64,000 bases of DNA from Bacillota bacterium. GTDB taxonomy: Bacteria > Bacillota > SHA-98 > Ch115 > JABLXJ01. Of the stretch, positions 43,792 through 53,722 are shown piece by piece. The translations under genes and the position numbers were made by a program. The notes beneath the pieces are model-generated. The model did not search any database, was not told the origin of the DNA, and was given only the letters and a program-made list of their open reading frames with translations. The stretch covers positions 124,001-188,000 of the forward strand of contig JABLXJ010000001.1 of NCBI GenBank assembly GCA_013178125.1, in the 5' to 3' direction. How positions within the stretch are numbered: position 1 is the stretch's first letter; every line of letters starts with the position of its first letter.

Positions 43792-44553
43792 TCAGGCCTC
43801 AGCCAGCTGCTCCATGAGCTCCTCGGGAATATCAAAATTCGCGTAAACCTGCTGGACGTCATCATGATCCTCGAGTGACTCGACAAGCTCGAGGACCTGG
43901 CGGGCCTCCTTGCCTGAAACGGGGATGGTGGTCTTGGGGACCATCGTCACCTCGGCTGTGGCCAGCTTGAGGCCCTTGGAGGCCAGGAATTCCCTGACGC
44001 TCTCGAGATCCTCATAATTCGTGATTATCTCCACGGTCTCCTCATCGGCCTTGAAATCCTCGGCGCCGGCCTCGACGGCATAGTTCATCAGGTCATCCTC
44101 GCTGAGACTAGTATCGCTCCGATTCATGGTTATAAGTCCGCGTTTTTCGAACATCCAAGCAACGCACCCAGCCTCTCCCAGGTTGCCACCATGCTTTGAG
44201 AAAATATACCGGATATCCGAGGCAGTCCTGTTCTTGTTATCCGTCATGACATCGAGAAGCACGGCAACGCCGCCAGGGCCGTAGCCCTCGTAAGTCAGTT
44301 CTTCATAATTGGAGCCCTCGCCACCCTCGCCAGTGCCCCGCTTGATGGCCCGGACTATGCTTTCGTTGGGCATATTGACATCCCGGGCTTTTTGAATAGC
44401 CATGCGCAGGCGGAAATTTGCCTCGGGGTCCCCGCCACCCTGCCGGGCTGCCACAATGATTTCCCGCGCAACTCGGGTGAAAACCCTTCCCCTCATCGCA
44501 TCGGCCTTGGCTTTTTTATGTTTGATGTTCGCCCATTTGGAATGGCCAGACAT
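43792..44553 (-). CDS. yebC: YebC/PmpR-family transcription or translation factor
   Basis: 253 residues, standard length, starting MSGHSKWANIKHKKAKADA and including GYGPGGVAVLLDVMTDNKNRT and the acidic end. Members act as DNA-binding regulators in some bacteria and, as recently reported for YebC-type proteins, in relieving ribosome stalling at proline stretches. In Firmicutes the gene often lies near ruvCAB, as here. Confidence 0.96.
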   Translation of the reverse strand: MSGHSKWANIKHKKAKADAMRGRVFTRVAREIIVAARQGGGDPEANFRLRMAIQKARDVNMPNESIVRAIKRGTGEGGEGSNYEELTYEGYGPGGVAVLLDVMTDNKNRTASDIRYIFSKHGGNLGEAGCVAWMFEKRGLITMNRSDTSLSEDDLMNYAVEAGAEDFKADEETVEIITNYEDLESVREFLASKGLKLATAEVTMVPKTTIPVSGKEARQVLELVESLEDHDDVQQVYANFDIPEELMEQLAEA

Positions 44554-44655
44554 ATTTGCCGCATTCCCCCTTTCTTTTTGGCCTCACAAATTTATTTTAT
44601 CATATGGCCTGCTTATTTGGAATAGGGGGATGAAATGGCCGTATTTCTTGAATCC

Positions 44656-45345
44656 CTATTTCTTGAATGGCGAGAGATTCTCTGCCAGAGCAAGCTTCCT
44701 GGAGAGATAGAGATATACGCCGGCTACCATCACCACTGCGAAGGATGGGGGGAGGATGCCACCTAGAATGAGGAAATCATAGACGCCGTGAAAAACCACA
44801 GCGAGGCCGAGGCCCTTCAGGATAAAACGCTGTGCCCTGTCAGGATCGAACCTGGCCCTCCCGAGATAATAACCGGCTATGCCGGAAAAGGACGCGTGGG
44901 CAAGGCAGGTTATGACCGCTCTTACGAGGCCGACAGCCATGCCAAACGCCCCGGCGTAGAGGAGATTCTCCAGGGCGGCGAACCCCAGCCCGCTGGAGAC
45001 AGAGTAGATTATACCATCCATGACCTCATTGAAATCCGGTGAGTCGTAGATCGAGACCCAGGTTGCGAGGAGCTTCAGCCCTTCCTCTACAAGCCCGACC
45101 ACGAGAATGGTCACCGGCAGGAGCAGGATGAGGTTGAGCTGGCCGATACGGAGTAGGGGCCGGAATGGTGTTTCGATCATGGCCGCGGGGAAGACGGCGA
45201 GGGCGCCGTAGAGGAACGTCCGTATTACGAGATTCTTGGGTTCGGGCTCGAACCTATCTTTCCTGTAAAAGAAGCCGACCCAGAAAAGGCCGGGCAGGAA
45301 TGAGACGATTAGGAGCGGGATCAGACCAACCTTCGTTTCAATCAT
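44656..45345 (-). CDS. PrsW-family intramembrane metalloprotease
   Basis: ATG 45345 follows AGGGGGT by eight bases and begins MIETKVGLIPLLIVSFLPG; longer starts add non-hydrophobic, unconserved sequence. 229 residues, multiple membrane helices. Metal and catalytic motifs: VEEGLKLLA, FNEVMDGIIYSVSSGLGFAALEN, HASFSGIAGYYLG and FHGVYDF. PrsW cleaves the anti-sigma factor RsiW in B. subtilis; target here unknown. Confidence 0.9.
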   Translation of the reverse strand: MIETKVGLIPLLIVSFLPGLFWVGFFYRKDRFEPEPKNLVIRTFLYGALAVFPAAMIETPFRPLLRIGQLNLILLLPVTILVVGLVEEGLKLLATWVSIYDSPDFNEVMDGIIYSVSSGLGFAALENLLYAGAFGMAVGLVRAVITCLAHASFSGIAGYYLGRARFDPDRAQRFILKGLGLAVVFHGVYDFLILGGILPPSFAVVMVAGVYLYLSRKLALAENLSPFKK

Positions 45346-45599
45346 GATTCTGTACCCCCTTTCCGCCGGGCCGGCCGGGCGTATAGCCGGGCGCATATGC
45401 CGGGGCATAGATGATGGCCCGCCAAGCAGAAGTATACCCGAAACAGCACCAGGATATTTGATTTCCGGCCCGTAAATGATACAATAAGACCGTAAGCCCA
45501 TGGATGTGATACTGGCCGGACCGGGCCGCGGGGATCTGTGAAGGACCTGCGGGGATACCTGCGGGGATGTGGATACGGGGATGTGGAGATGATGCAGGA

Positions 45600-46166
45600 A
45601 TGCTTGTTATCGGTATAGATCCTGGCACCGCTACGACGGGCTATGGAGTCGTCCGCAATAGCGCAGACAGGCTCATAGCTGTTGATTATGGGTACATAAA
45701 GACCCCGGCCCGGGAGAAGCCGGGGGCCCGGCTCGAGGAGGTGTACCTTGGGGTCCGGGCGCTCATCGACCGGTACAGGCCTGATGCAGTTGCCGTGGAG
45801 GAGCTTTTCTTCAACAGGAACACCAAGACGGCCCTCGCCGTTGGGCAGGCGAGGGGGGTCATCTTGCTCGCGGTCGCCCGCTCGCGTGTCGAGCTCTTTG
45901 AGTATACGCCCCTCCAGGTAAAACAGGCCATAGCGGGCTACGGCCGGGCTGATAAGACCCAGATGCAGCGGATGATCAAGCTCCTGCTGGGTTTGACTGA
46001 GATACCGTCGCCGGATGATGCGGCCGACGCGCTGGCCATTGCCGTATGCCACCTCCACTCGGTGAGATTTGCGGCCACAGTCAGGACGGCAAGCGGGACG
46101 ACAAGGTCGAGTGGTGGGGCCACAACGATCAGGCCGATCGAGCATAGCGAGGAGATAAGCACATGA
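45600..46166 (+). CDS. ruvC: Holliday junction resolvase RuvC
   Basis: ATG 45600 gives 188 residues beginning MLVIGIDPGTATTGYG with catalytic Asp7; the VEELFFNRN segment (Glu) and DDAADALAIAVCH (two Asp) complete the active site. A longer upstream frame lacks homology. It cleaves Holliday junctions moved by RuvAB. The stop overlaps ruvA by four bases. Confidence 0.96.
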   Translation: MLVIGIDPGTATTGYGVVRNSADRLIAVDYGYIKTPAREKPGARLEEVYLGVRALIDRYRPDAVAVEELFFNRNTKTALAVGQARGVILLAVARSRVELFEYTPLQVKQAIAGYGRADKTQMQRMIKLLLGLTEIPSPDDAADALAIAVCHLHSVRFAATVRTASGTTRSSGGATTIRPIEHSEEIST

Positions 46167-46822
46167 TAGCGTCCATCAAGGGGAAACTGGCGTATGCCGG
46201 GACGGACTTCGCTGTTGTAGATGTTGGCGGCATAGGCTTTCATGTCAACCTGCCGCTTCGGGTGCGCCAGTCCCTCCCGGCGGTAGGGGAGGATATCTCC
46301 CTGTGCACCCACATGCTTGTGCGTGAGGATGACATAAGCCTTTACGGATTCCGCAGCCCCGAGGAGAGGGAATTCTTCCTGCGGCTCTTGTCAGTGAGCG
46401 GGGTGGGTCCCAAGGTTGCGCTGGCCGTCATTTCCGCGATGGCTTTCCCGGCGTTTCGAGCTGCCGTTTTGAGCGAGGATATCCAGGCTCTTACCAGGAT
46501 CTCCGGCGTTGGGAATAAGCTTGCGCGCAGGCTCGTCGTTGAATTGAAGGATAAGTTGAGCCGGGGAGCCGGTGCTGATAGAGAGGCGGCCATTCTCGAT
46601 GCGGGTGACAGCGGGCCGGAGGGGGATGCCATCCGCGCCCTGATGGGCCTTGGGTATACCTCCGCAGAGGCGGCCAGGGCTGTTTCCGAGGCGAAATCGG
46701 GGCTCGCAGGCGGTGGAGAGGCAATCGAGACAGTCGAGGCAGGCGGCGGGCCGGGCACTGGGGCCTTGAGCGCCGAGGTCTTGATAAAGGAGGCGTTGAA
46801 GGCTATTGCCAGGAAGAAGTAA
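46163..46822 (+). CDS. ruvA: Holliday junction branch migration protein RuvA
   Basis: 219 residues: [13 protein letters not shown]-fold, two HhH motifs ([26 protein letters not shown]), a Gly/Ala linker and the C-terminal RuvB-binding domain ([16 protein letters not shown]). Overlaps ruvC by ATGA, so translation is coupled. Confidence 0.97.
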   Translation: MIASIKGKLAYAGTDFAVVDVGGIGFHVNLPLRVRQSLPAVGEDISLCTHMLVREDDISLYGFRSPEEREFFLRLLSVSGVGPKVALAVISAMAFPAFRAAVLSEDIQALTRISGVGNKLARRLVVELKDKLSRGAGADREAAILDAGDSGPEGDAIRALMGLGYTSAEAARAVSEAKSGLAGGGEAIETVEAGGGPGTGALSAEVLIKEALKAIARKK

Positions 46823-46856
46823 GCCGAAACTTGAGGATCAACCGGAGGGTTATTCT

Positions 46857-47951
46857 ATGTCGCAGGACAGAATCGTTTCCAGGAGCCAGCCACGCGACAG
46901 GCTCGTCTCGAATGAGGCGCAGGAGGACGACCTTGCGTTGGATGTGGGCCTTCGCCCGAGGCGGCTCACCGACTATATAGGGCAGGAAAAAGTGAGGGAA
47001 AATCTTAGTATATTTATACGGGCGGCGAGGGAGCGAAAGGAAGCGCTGGACCACGTCCTTCTCTATGGGCCGCCCGGGCTTGGCAAGACAACGCTTGCTT
47101 ATATCATCGCTAACGAGCTTGGGGTTGATATAAAGACGACATCAGGGCCGGCGATCGAGCGGCCAGGCGATATCGCGGCCATACTGACCAACCTGGCCCC
47201 CGGAGATGTGCTCTTCATTGACGAGATACACCGCCTCAACAGGACTGTTGAGGAGGTTCTCTATCCCGCGATGGAGGATTTTTCGCTGGATATCATGATA
47301 GGCAAGGGACCGAGCGCACGCTCCATTCGTATCGACCTCCCCAGGTTTACGCTTGTCGGAGCCACGACCCGGGCCGGGCTCCTCACGTCGCCGCTGCGTG
47401 ACAGATTCGGGGTTATACACAGGCTGGAATTCTACAAGGCGAGGGACCTCCGGAAGATCGTCGAGCGCTCGGCGCATATTTTGAATATAGAGATGGAACC
47501 GCAGGCGTCGGAGGAGATTGCGCGAAGGTCCAGGGGCACGCCCAGGGTGGCCATACGCCTCCTCAAGCGGGTACGGGACTATGCCCAGATCAAGGCCGGG
47601 GGCGTCATAACTCGCGAGGTTGCCTGCGCCGCCCTGGATATGTTCGAAATTGATGAGCTTGGCCTTGACAAGATCGACAGGACCTTGCTCCTGACTGTGA
47701 TAGAGAAGTTTGGGGGAGGGCCCGTCGGGATTGATACCATAGCGGCCGCCATCGGAGAGGAAAGGGATACTATCGAGGATCTCTACGAGCCCTATCTCCT
47801 CCAGTTGGGATACATCGATAGGACCCCCCGCGGCAGGGCTGCGACCAGGCTCGCATATAATCATTTCGGCCTGGAATATCCGGGTGAGCTTGGAGCGGGC
47901 GCGGCTGCGGCTGCAGCCGGGCCAGGGGAGGACGGGCAGGATACCAGATAG
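46857..47951 (+). CDS. ruvB: Holliday junction branch migration helicase RuvB
   Basis: ATG 46857, seven bases after GGAGGG, gives 364 residues. AAA+ features: Walker [10 protein letters not shown], Walker [10 protein letters not shown], sensor VGATTRAG; C-terminal winged helix ending YNHFGLEYP. Drives branch migration with RuvA. An Ala/Gly-rich tail of about 20 residues is extra. Third gene of ruvCAB. Confidence 0.97.
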   Translation: MSQDRIVSRSQPRDRLVSNEAQEDDLALDVGLRPRRLTDYIGQEKVRENLSIFIRAARERKEALDHVLLYGPPGLGKTTLAYIIANELGVDIKTTSGPAIERPGDIAAILTNLAPGDVLFIDEIHRLNRTVEEVLYPAMEDFSLDIMIGKGPSARSIRIDLPRFTLVGATTRAGLLTSPLRDRFGVIHRLEFYKARDLRKIVERSAHILNIEMEPQASEEIARRSRGTPRVAIRLLKRVRDYAQIKAGGVITREVACAALDMFEIDELGLDKIDRTLLLTVIEKFGGGPVGIDTIAAAIGEERDTIEDLYEPYLLQLGYIDRTPRGRAATRLAYNHFGLEYPGELGAGAAAAAAGPGEDGQDTR

Positions 47952-48009
47952 GATTGGCAGGAGTCCAGCCAGATATCAGATAGGGTCAGCCAGATAGGAT
48001 CAGGAGGCG

Positions 48010-48243
48010 ATGAGTATCATGGGCGAACTCGGTCCACTTGGGAGGATGCTTATAATCATGGGCATCATCCTCGCCGGGGTGGGCGCGCTTTTCTTGCTTG
48101 CAGGCAAGCTGCCGGGGATCGGCCGCCTCCCGGGTGACATATATATTAGAAGGGGTAATTTCACTTTCTACTTCCCCCTCATGACCAGTATTTTAGTAAG
48201 CATCATATTATCCATCATCCTTGGGGTGCTGCTGCGCAGGTGA
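48010..48243 (+). CDS. DUF2905-family small membrane protein
   Basis: 77 residues, two membrane helices flanking the family motif GKLPGIGRLPGDIYIRRGNF. Function unknown; commonly downstream of ruvB in Firmicutes, as here. AGGAGG precedes the start. Confidence 0.9.
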   Translation: MSIMGELGPLGRMLIIMGIILAGVGALFLLAGKLPGIGRLPGDIYIRRGNFTFYFPLMTSILVSIILSIILGVLLRR

Positions 48244-48292
48244 TGCGCATCGCTGCTGCTCGGGTTGGTGCGCGGGTGACGCTCATCGATGT

Positions 48293-48321
48293 GCACATAT
48301 GCGGAATGCGCGCATATGTGC
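48293..48321. other. Perfect 11-bp hairpin between DUF2905 gene and recO
   Basis: GCACATATGCG (48293-48303) / CGCATATGTGC (48311-48321), loop GAATGCG, no T-run on either strand. Embedded in alternating GC/GCGC sequence. Possible mRNA processing or stability element. Confidence 0.5.
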
Positions 48322-48417
48322 GTGTGCGCGACACGGGCGCGCGGGGGAAGAAGGGGTCGAATATTCTCTCAACCCCGGGGAAGGATAAATTATGATAGTC
48401 TAAGGGGCAATACCTGA

Positions 48418-49185
48418 ATGTCCTTATACAAGACGGAAGGGATCGTCTTAAGAAACAGGGATCTGGGCGAGGCCGACAGGATTGTGACCATCTATACCCG
48501 GGAGCGCGGAAAGGTGAGGGGCGTCGCGAAAGGCGCCAGGCGCCCCAGGAGCAGGTTCGTCGGGTCCACGCTCGTTTTTACTTACGCTGATTTCCTCATA
48601 TTCAAGGGCAGGGGCCTTGACAATATCAGCCAGGTGGCCATTATCGAACCCTTCTCGCGGCTTCGCTCCGACCTTGCGCTTATGGCGTATGCCAGTTACA
48701 TGGCGGAGCTCGTTGACATCTCCACAGAGGAGGAAGAAAAGAACGATGACATTTTTCCCCTGCTCCTGACGGCTTTTCGGGTCCTCCCTGAGCTCCCGGA
48801 CCCTGAAATGTTGCGTTTCGCGTTTGAGATGCGGCTCATGACCTGCCTGGGGTATAAACCGGTCCTGGACCGGTGCGCCAGGTGCGGTGGGGTCCTGGAG
48901 GCGGCGGAGCTTGCTTTTGGGGCTGCGGCCGGCGGTGCCCTGTGCCTCGAATGTGCCGGGGCGCCGGGTGGCGGAGCAGTCAGGGTGTCCAGGGGGGCGG
49001 TGGAGCTCTTAAAGCGGATTTTGAATCATGATCTAAAGCGGATCGGGCAGCTCAAGGCCTCAGTTGAGGCAAAGCGCCAGCTCGATGCAGCGCTCAAGTC
49101 CCATATTGATTACCATCTCGGCAGGGCGCTCAAGTCTCGTGAGTTCCTTGAGATGGTGAGGCATACTGGGCGCGCGACAAGCTAA
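48418..49185 (+). CDS. recO: DNA repair protein RecO
   Basis: 255 residues: N-terminal OB fold (YKTEGIVLRNRDLGEADRIVTIYT, KGARRPRSRF), helical domain and a zinc-binding pair (CARCGG, CLECAG). RecO loads RecA onto SSB-coated DNA in the RecFOR pathway. Confidence 0.96.
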   Translation: MSLYKTEGIVLRNRDLGEADRIVTIYTRERGKVRGVAKGARRPRSRFVGSTLVFTYADFLIFKGRGLDNISQVAIIEPFSRLRSDLALMAYASYMAELVDISTEEEEKNDDIFPLLLTAFRVLPELPDPEMLRFAFEMRLMTCLGYKPVLDRCARCGGVLEAAELAFGAAAGGALCLECAGAPGGGAVRVSRGAVELLKRILNHDLKRIGQLKASVEAKRQLDAALKSHIDYHLGRALKSREFLEMVRHTGRATS

Positions 49186-49242
49186 GCGCAACCAGGCCAG
49201 CGAGCGTCTTGAAGGAGCATCTTGAAGGAGGGAGTGAAGGGT

Positions 49243-49695
49243 ATGAACGCGAATATGGATGCGAGCGGAGGTGCGGAAATAACGCTCGAGAAGGTTGATT
49301 GTATAAGGGAAAGAGCCGGACTGTCGTATGAGGACGCAGTGGAATACCTGCGCCAGGCGGGTGGAGACGTTGTCCAGGCGCTCGTATTGATTGAGAGGGA
49401 TACGTCCGCGCAGCGCACCAGGTTCCTCGACAAGGGGTCCGAGGTTCTCGAGGCGATCAAGGACATCATCCACAAAGGCAATGAGACCAGGATCAAGGTG
49501 AGGCAGGATGATAGGACCCTGGTGGAGCTCCCGGTCACAGCAGGCGTTATCGGGGCCGTGATCGCCCCCCAGCTCGCCGCCCTCGGCGCCATAGCGGCGC
49601 TTGTCACGAGGTGCTCCATCTCCCTCGAGGGACCGGAGCGGGGCGCGGCCGGGACCCCGGCACCCGGGAACCCGGGGGGTGGCGTTGACAACTGA
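49243..49695 (+). CDS. DUF4342 protein with UBA-like N terminus
   Basis: ATG 49243 follows GAAGGAGGGAG and gives 150 residues. The first 55 residues resemble a UBA/TS-N helix bundle (LEKVDCIRERAGLSYEDAVEYL, GGDVVQALVLIE). A DUF4342 domain follows (IKDIIHKGNETRIKV, ELPVTAGVIGAVIAPQLAALGAIAAL) with a hydrophobic segment, then a Gly/Pro tail. Function unknown. Confidence 0.85.
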   Translation: MNANMDASGGAEITLEKVDCIRERAGLSYEDAVEYLRQAGGDVVQALVLIERDTSAQRTRFLDKGSEVLEAIKDIIHKGNETRIKVRQDDRTLVELPVTAGVIGAVIAPQLAALGAIAALVTRCSISLEGPERGAAGTPAPGNPGGGVDN

Positions 49696-49791
49696 TGGGG
49701 CGTCTGGTATATTTATGGCCGGGGCCCTGGCTCGATGTTTCCGGACAGGGGCTGACAGGGGAGAGAAGAGGCACCGAGAGGAGGCCCTGGT

Positions 49792-50442
49792 ATGAGGGCC
49801 CTCGCCTTCTTATATTGTGTGCGCATTCCGCGGATCCTGCGGGCGGGGAGACGCTACATAGCATTTGCGACGCTCCTCTTTGTAATCGGGGTGTTGAGCG
49901 GGTTCTGGCTTTACAGGTTTCACCCGCTCCCGACCTTCGGGGCTGTCCAAGGCATTGTTGAGAAATTCAAGCACCTTGGAAACAGCGTCGAAGACCTGCG
50001 AATGCAGGAGCGCATAATCGCCATCTTCTGGAACAACCTCCGGGCTGTTTTGCTATGCGTGGCGTCGGGGGTCGCGTTCGGCATCTTCCCCATCATCGCC
50101 ATATTCCTGAACGGTTTCTTCATCGGGGTTATATCTAGCAATGCGGCCTCGCGCGGATTGGATGTCGCCACATTCCTCCTGGTCGGAGTCCTTCCCCACG
50201 GGGTTTTCGAGATACCGGCGTTTATTCTCGGCGGCGTCCTGGGGATCAGACTCGGGCTCAATATTCTTGCATATGAACGCGGGAGGCAGCAGGGCAGGGT
50301 GATCATGAAGGTGGTCTACGACGCGCTTGTAATCCTGCTGGCCCTCGTGATCCCGCTTCTCTTCATCGCAGCTTTCGTTGAGATGACAGTAACCCGTTTC
50401 CTGGTTGAATGGGTTCTCGGCCCCGGCCTGGGCGCTCGCTAA
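49792..50442 (+). CDS. spoIIM: Stage II sporulation protein M-family membrane protein
   Basis: 216 residues, about five membrane helices, with IFWNNLRAVLLCVASGVAFGIFPI, GFFIGVISSNA and LLVGVLPHGVFEIPAFILGGVLGIRLG, the SpoIIM family core. In B. subtilis SpoIIM works with SpoIID and SpoIIP in engulfment. Members also occur outside sporulation, so the name is by family. Confidence 0.88.
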   Translation: MRALAFLYCVRIPRILRAGRRYIAFATLLFVIGVLSGFWLYRFHPLPTFGAVQGIVEKFKHLGNSVEDLRMQERIIAIFWNNLRAVLLCVASGVAFGIFPIIAIFLNGFFIGVISSNAASRGLDVATFLLVGVLPHGVFEIPAFILGGVLGIRLGLNILAYERGRQQGRVIMKVVYDALVILLALVIPLLFIAAFVEMTVTRFLVEWVLGPGLGAR

Positions 50443-50490
50443 TTCCTAACTCAGGGTGCGCCCAAAGGGGATGGAAGGAGAGGATTTTTT

Positions 50491-51366
50491 GTGACATTTC
50501 AGGATATCATAATGGCCCTCCAGGGGTTTTGGGCCAAAAACGGCTGCGTAATCGCCCAGCCATATGACGTGGAGGTCGGCGCGGGGACCATGGCGCCCCA
50601 GACCTTCCTGAGGGCCCTGGGACCGGAGCCGTGGCGGGTCGCTTATGTGCAGCCTTCGCGGCGCCCTGCGGATGGCCGCTATGGAGAGAATCCTAACAGG
50701 CTGTTTCAACACCACCAGTACCAGGTTATCCTGAAGCCATCACCTGATGATGTCCAGGATCTCTACCTGGAGAGCTTGAAGTCGCTGGGGATTCACCCGC
50801 GGGAGCATGATATACGGTTTGTGGAGGATAACTGGGAATCTCCAACGCTGGGGGCGTGGGGCACGGGCTGGGAAGTCTGGCTCGACGGGATGGAGATAAC
50901 CCAGTTTACATATTTTCAACAGGTCGGCGGCATCGACGTAAAGCCCGTCTCGGCAGAGATAACTTACGGCCTCGAGCGCCTGGCCATGTATATTCAGAAT
51001 GTCGATAACGTATTCAATGTTGCCTGGGTGCAGGGAGTTAGTTATGGTGAGGTCTACCACCAGTTCGAGTTCGAGCATTCGAAGTACGGATTTGAGGTCG
51101 CAGATGTAGACAGGCTCCTGCTTTTCTTCAATTCTTACGAGGATGAGGCCAGGCAGGCGCTGGCGGGAGGGCTCGTCCTGCCGGCCTACGACTATGTACT
51201 GAAATGCTCCCATGTATTTAACCTGTTGGATGCCCGCGGGGCGCTGAGCGTTGCGGAGCGGACAGGCTATATCGGCAGGGTGCGGGCGCTTGCCAGGACG
51301 TGCGCCCAGGCTTATGTGGCCGAGAGGGAGAGGCTCGGCTATCCGCTGCTGGCCAGGGCTTCATGA
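50491..51366 (+). CDS. glyQ: Glycyl-tRNA synthetase alpha subunit
   Basis: 291 residues from GTG 50491 (GGAAGGAG upstream): [26 protein letters not shown]-type start, [28 protein letters not shown], and [18 protein letters not shown]. Forms the alpha2-beta2 GlyRS with glyS 84 bases downstream. No T-box was seen upstream. Confidence 0.97.
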   Translation: MTFQDIIMALQGFWAKNGCVIAQPYDVEVGAGTMAPQTFLRALGPEPWRVAYVQPSRRPADGRYGENPNRLFQHHQYQVILKPSPDDVQDLYLESLKSLGIHPREHDIRFVEDNWESPTLGAWGTGWEVWLDGMEITQFTYFQQVGGIDVKPVSAEITYGLERLAMYIQNVDNVFNVAWVQGVSYGEVYHQFEFEHSKYGFEVADVDRLLLFFNSYEDEARQALAGGLVLPAYDYVLKCSHVFNLLDARGALSVAERTGYIGRVRALARTCAQAYVAERERLGYPLLARAS

Positions 51367-51450
51367 CGGCCCGGGTCAATTCGCTCGCATGTTACTTGCT
51401 CGTCTCTGTCTCTGGTAGATGAGAACGCGGTGAGGGGGATAAGCCAGTTG

Positions 51451-53574
51451 ATGTTTCCAAAGAGGGATGCTGTCTTGGAGATTGGTGCAGAGGAGATGCC
51501 TGCACGCTTTATGCCCGACGCGCTCAGGTCTTTGAGGGAGCTTGGGGAGAGGTTTCTGGGCATAGAGAGGGTTGAATACGAAGATGTCAAGACCTATGGG
51601 ACCCCGCGGCGCCTCGTTCTTTATATAACGGGCGTGAGCGGGAGGCAAAAGGAGCTGGTCCGGGAGGCCAGGGGCCCGGCCAGGCGGGTCGCGTTCTCTG
51701 AAGATGGCCGGCCCACCAGGGCTGCAGAGGGTTTTGCCAGGTCCCAGGGCGTTTCTGTCGGGGATCTCGCCATCCGGACCGACGAGAAGGGCGAGTACGT
51801 GTGGGCGGTCAGGCACGAGGAGGGTGGGCCCGTAGGGGCGGCGCTTGCGGCCGCATTTCCGGGGATCATAGGCGATATGAGCTTCCCCAAATCCATGAGA
51901 TGGGGTGACAGGGAGTTCAGGTTTGTGCGGCCTATAAGGTGGATCCTGGCGCTCTGGGGCGATGACCCGGTTGAGTTTGATGTGGATGGCATAGCCTCAG
52001 GACGCACGACCTTTGGGCACCGGTTCTTTGGCGGAGATGGCCCGGTCGCAGTTGGGGCGGCGGAGGATTATATCGCCCTGTTGCGGGAGGGCTTCTGTAT
52101 CGTCGACCAGGAGGAGCGGATGCGGTCCATACGGAACCAGGTTGATGCGCTGGCGGCTCAGAAGGGTGGTCGGGCCCTGGTAGATGACGAGTTGCTGTCC
52201 GAGGTCACATATCTCGTGGAATATCCCACCGCATTCCTGGGGGGCTTCGACCCGAGGTACCTTTCCTTGCCGCGCGATGTCTTGATTACCACAATGAAGG
52301 AGCACCAGAGGTATTTCCCGGTATTTGGCCAGGACGGCCAGCTCATGGCGGCTTTCATAGGGGTGAGGGATGGCACCGGTCAAAACCTCGATATCGTCCG
52401 CCGCGGCAACGAGCGCGTGTTGTGCGCCAGGCTCTCTGATGCTGAATTCTTCTTCGACGAGGATCGCAAGGTTCCCCTCGAGCGCCAGGTAGAAAAGCTC
52501 AAGGGCATAATGTTTCATGAGCGCCTCGGCACGATGTTTGATAAGACGCAAAGGCTTGTCAGGCTTGCAGGATGGCTCTGCGGGGCTCTAGGCGCGGGCG
52601 ATGACGTCTCGCGCGTGGCGGAGCGGGCCGCGTTTCTCGCCAAGGCGGACCTCCCGACGAATATGGTAAAGGAGTTCACGGAGCTCCAGGGCACCATGGG
52701 GAGGGAATATGCCATCCTATCCGGGGAGAGCGACGACGTGGCGAGGGCCATTTTCGAGCATTACCTTCCGCGATATGCAGGCGACCTCCTGCCGGAGAGC
52801 CCGGCAGGCAGCATCGTCGCCCTTGCGGACAAAATGGATACCCTGGCGGGCTTTTTCAGGATCGGCATCCAGCCCACGGGGTCAGAGGACCCTTATGCCC
52901 TCAGGCGAATGGGATCGGGCCTTGTTGAGATCTTAGCCGGCGCGGGCCTGGTGTTATCGCTCAGGGGGTTCGCATCAAGGGCGTTTGAACAATTTGATGC
53001 GCACTTTGGCGCGTCCGTCGACCCTGCAGCCGCCCGCGACTTGATGGCCTTCCTCGAGCAGAGGGTAAGGGGGCTGCTTGCTTCGCGCAATATAAGATAC
53101 GACATTATAGATGCCGTGGTCGCCGCCGGATTTGATGACGTGCTATCCTGCGTGAAGCGCGCCCAGGCCTTTACCAGCGTTGTTGGGACACAAGCATTTG
53201 AGCTCGTGGTTACGGGCTTCACGCGCGCCAGGAACATCGCCGGTGAGCGCGGGCCGGGGCCCGTCGATACAGGGCTCCTGATCGAGCCGGCAGAGCGGGC
53301 GTTATTTGGTGAATACCAGAGGATCCGCCAGGAGGTGGATAATGCCCTCCTTAGAGAGGATTATGAAGGGGCGCTCAACGCCTTTGCCACCCTCGCGGGC
53401 CCTATTGATCGTTTCTTCAAGGAAGTGCTGGTGATGGCCAGGGATGAAGCAGTGAGGGAGAACCGGCTTGCCCTCCTGGCTCTTATCGCAGACATTATGA
53501 GGGGCATCGGGGACCTCTCCAAAATAGTAATTCCCTCAGAAGGAAATCAAAAGTTCTTGTCGAACAAAATCTAA
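51451..53574 (+). CDS. glyS: Glycyl-tRNA synthetase beta subunit
   Basis: About 707 residues. Contains LEIGAEEMPARFM, FPKSMRWGDREFRFVRPIRW, an HD-like domain, and a C-terminal anticodon-binding domain (FFKEVLVMARDEAVRENRLALL). ATG 51451 or TTG 51448 after GAGGGGG are the likely starts; the GTG at 51430 overlaps that site. Confidence 0.96.
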   Translation: MFPKRDAVLEIGAEEMPARFMPDALRSLRELGERFLGIERVEYEDVKTYGTPRRLVLYITGVSGRQKELVREARGPARRVAFSEDGRPTRAAEGFARSQGVSVGDLAIRTDEKGEYVWAVRHEEGGPVGAALAAAFPGIIGDMSFPKSMRWGDREFRFVRPIRWILALWGDDPVEFDVDGIASGRTTFGHRFFGGDGPVAVGAAEDYIALLREGFCIVDQEERMRSIRNQVDALAAQKGGRALVDDELLSEVTYLVEYPTAFLGGFDPRYLSLPRDVLITTMKEHQRYFPVFGQDGQLMAAFIGVRDGTGQNLDIVRRGNERVLCARLSDAEFFFDEDRKVPLERQVEKLKGIMFHERLGTMFDKTQRLVRLAGWLCGALGAGDDVSRVAERAAFLAKADLPTNMVKEFTELQGTMGREYAILSGESDDVARAIFEHYLPRYAGDLLPESPAGSIVALADKMDTLAGFFRIGIQPTGSEDPYALRRMGSGLVEILAGAGLVLSLRGFASRAFEQFDAHFGASVDPAAARDLMAFLEQRVRGLLASRNIRYDIIDAVVAAGFDDVLSCVKRAQAFTSVVGTQAFELVVTGFTRARNIAGERGPGPVDTGLLIEPAERALFGEYQRIRQEVDNALLREDYEGALNAFATLAGPIDRFFKEVLVMARDEAVRENRLALLALIADIMRGIGDLSKIVIPSEGNQKFLSNKI

Positions 53575-53722
53575 TTGTGTGTATGAGGGCTTTTTACGGC
53601 CTGCAGGCCCTCGATCCAGGAAAATCAAGGTTCCAGAAGCTTACCCGGGAGCTTTTGATCTTTTGATCTTATCGAAGAAGTCTTATGGTCCAGGGTGGCA
53701 GATTAAGAGGAGGTAGAATGCA

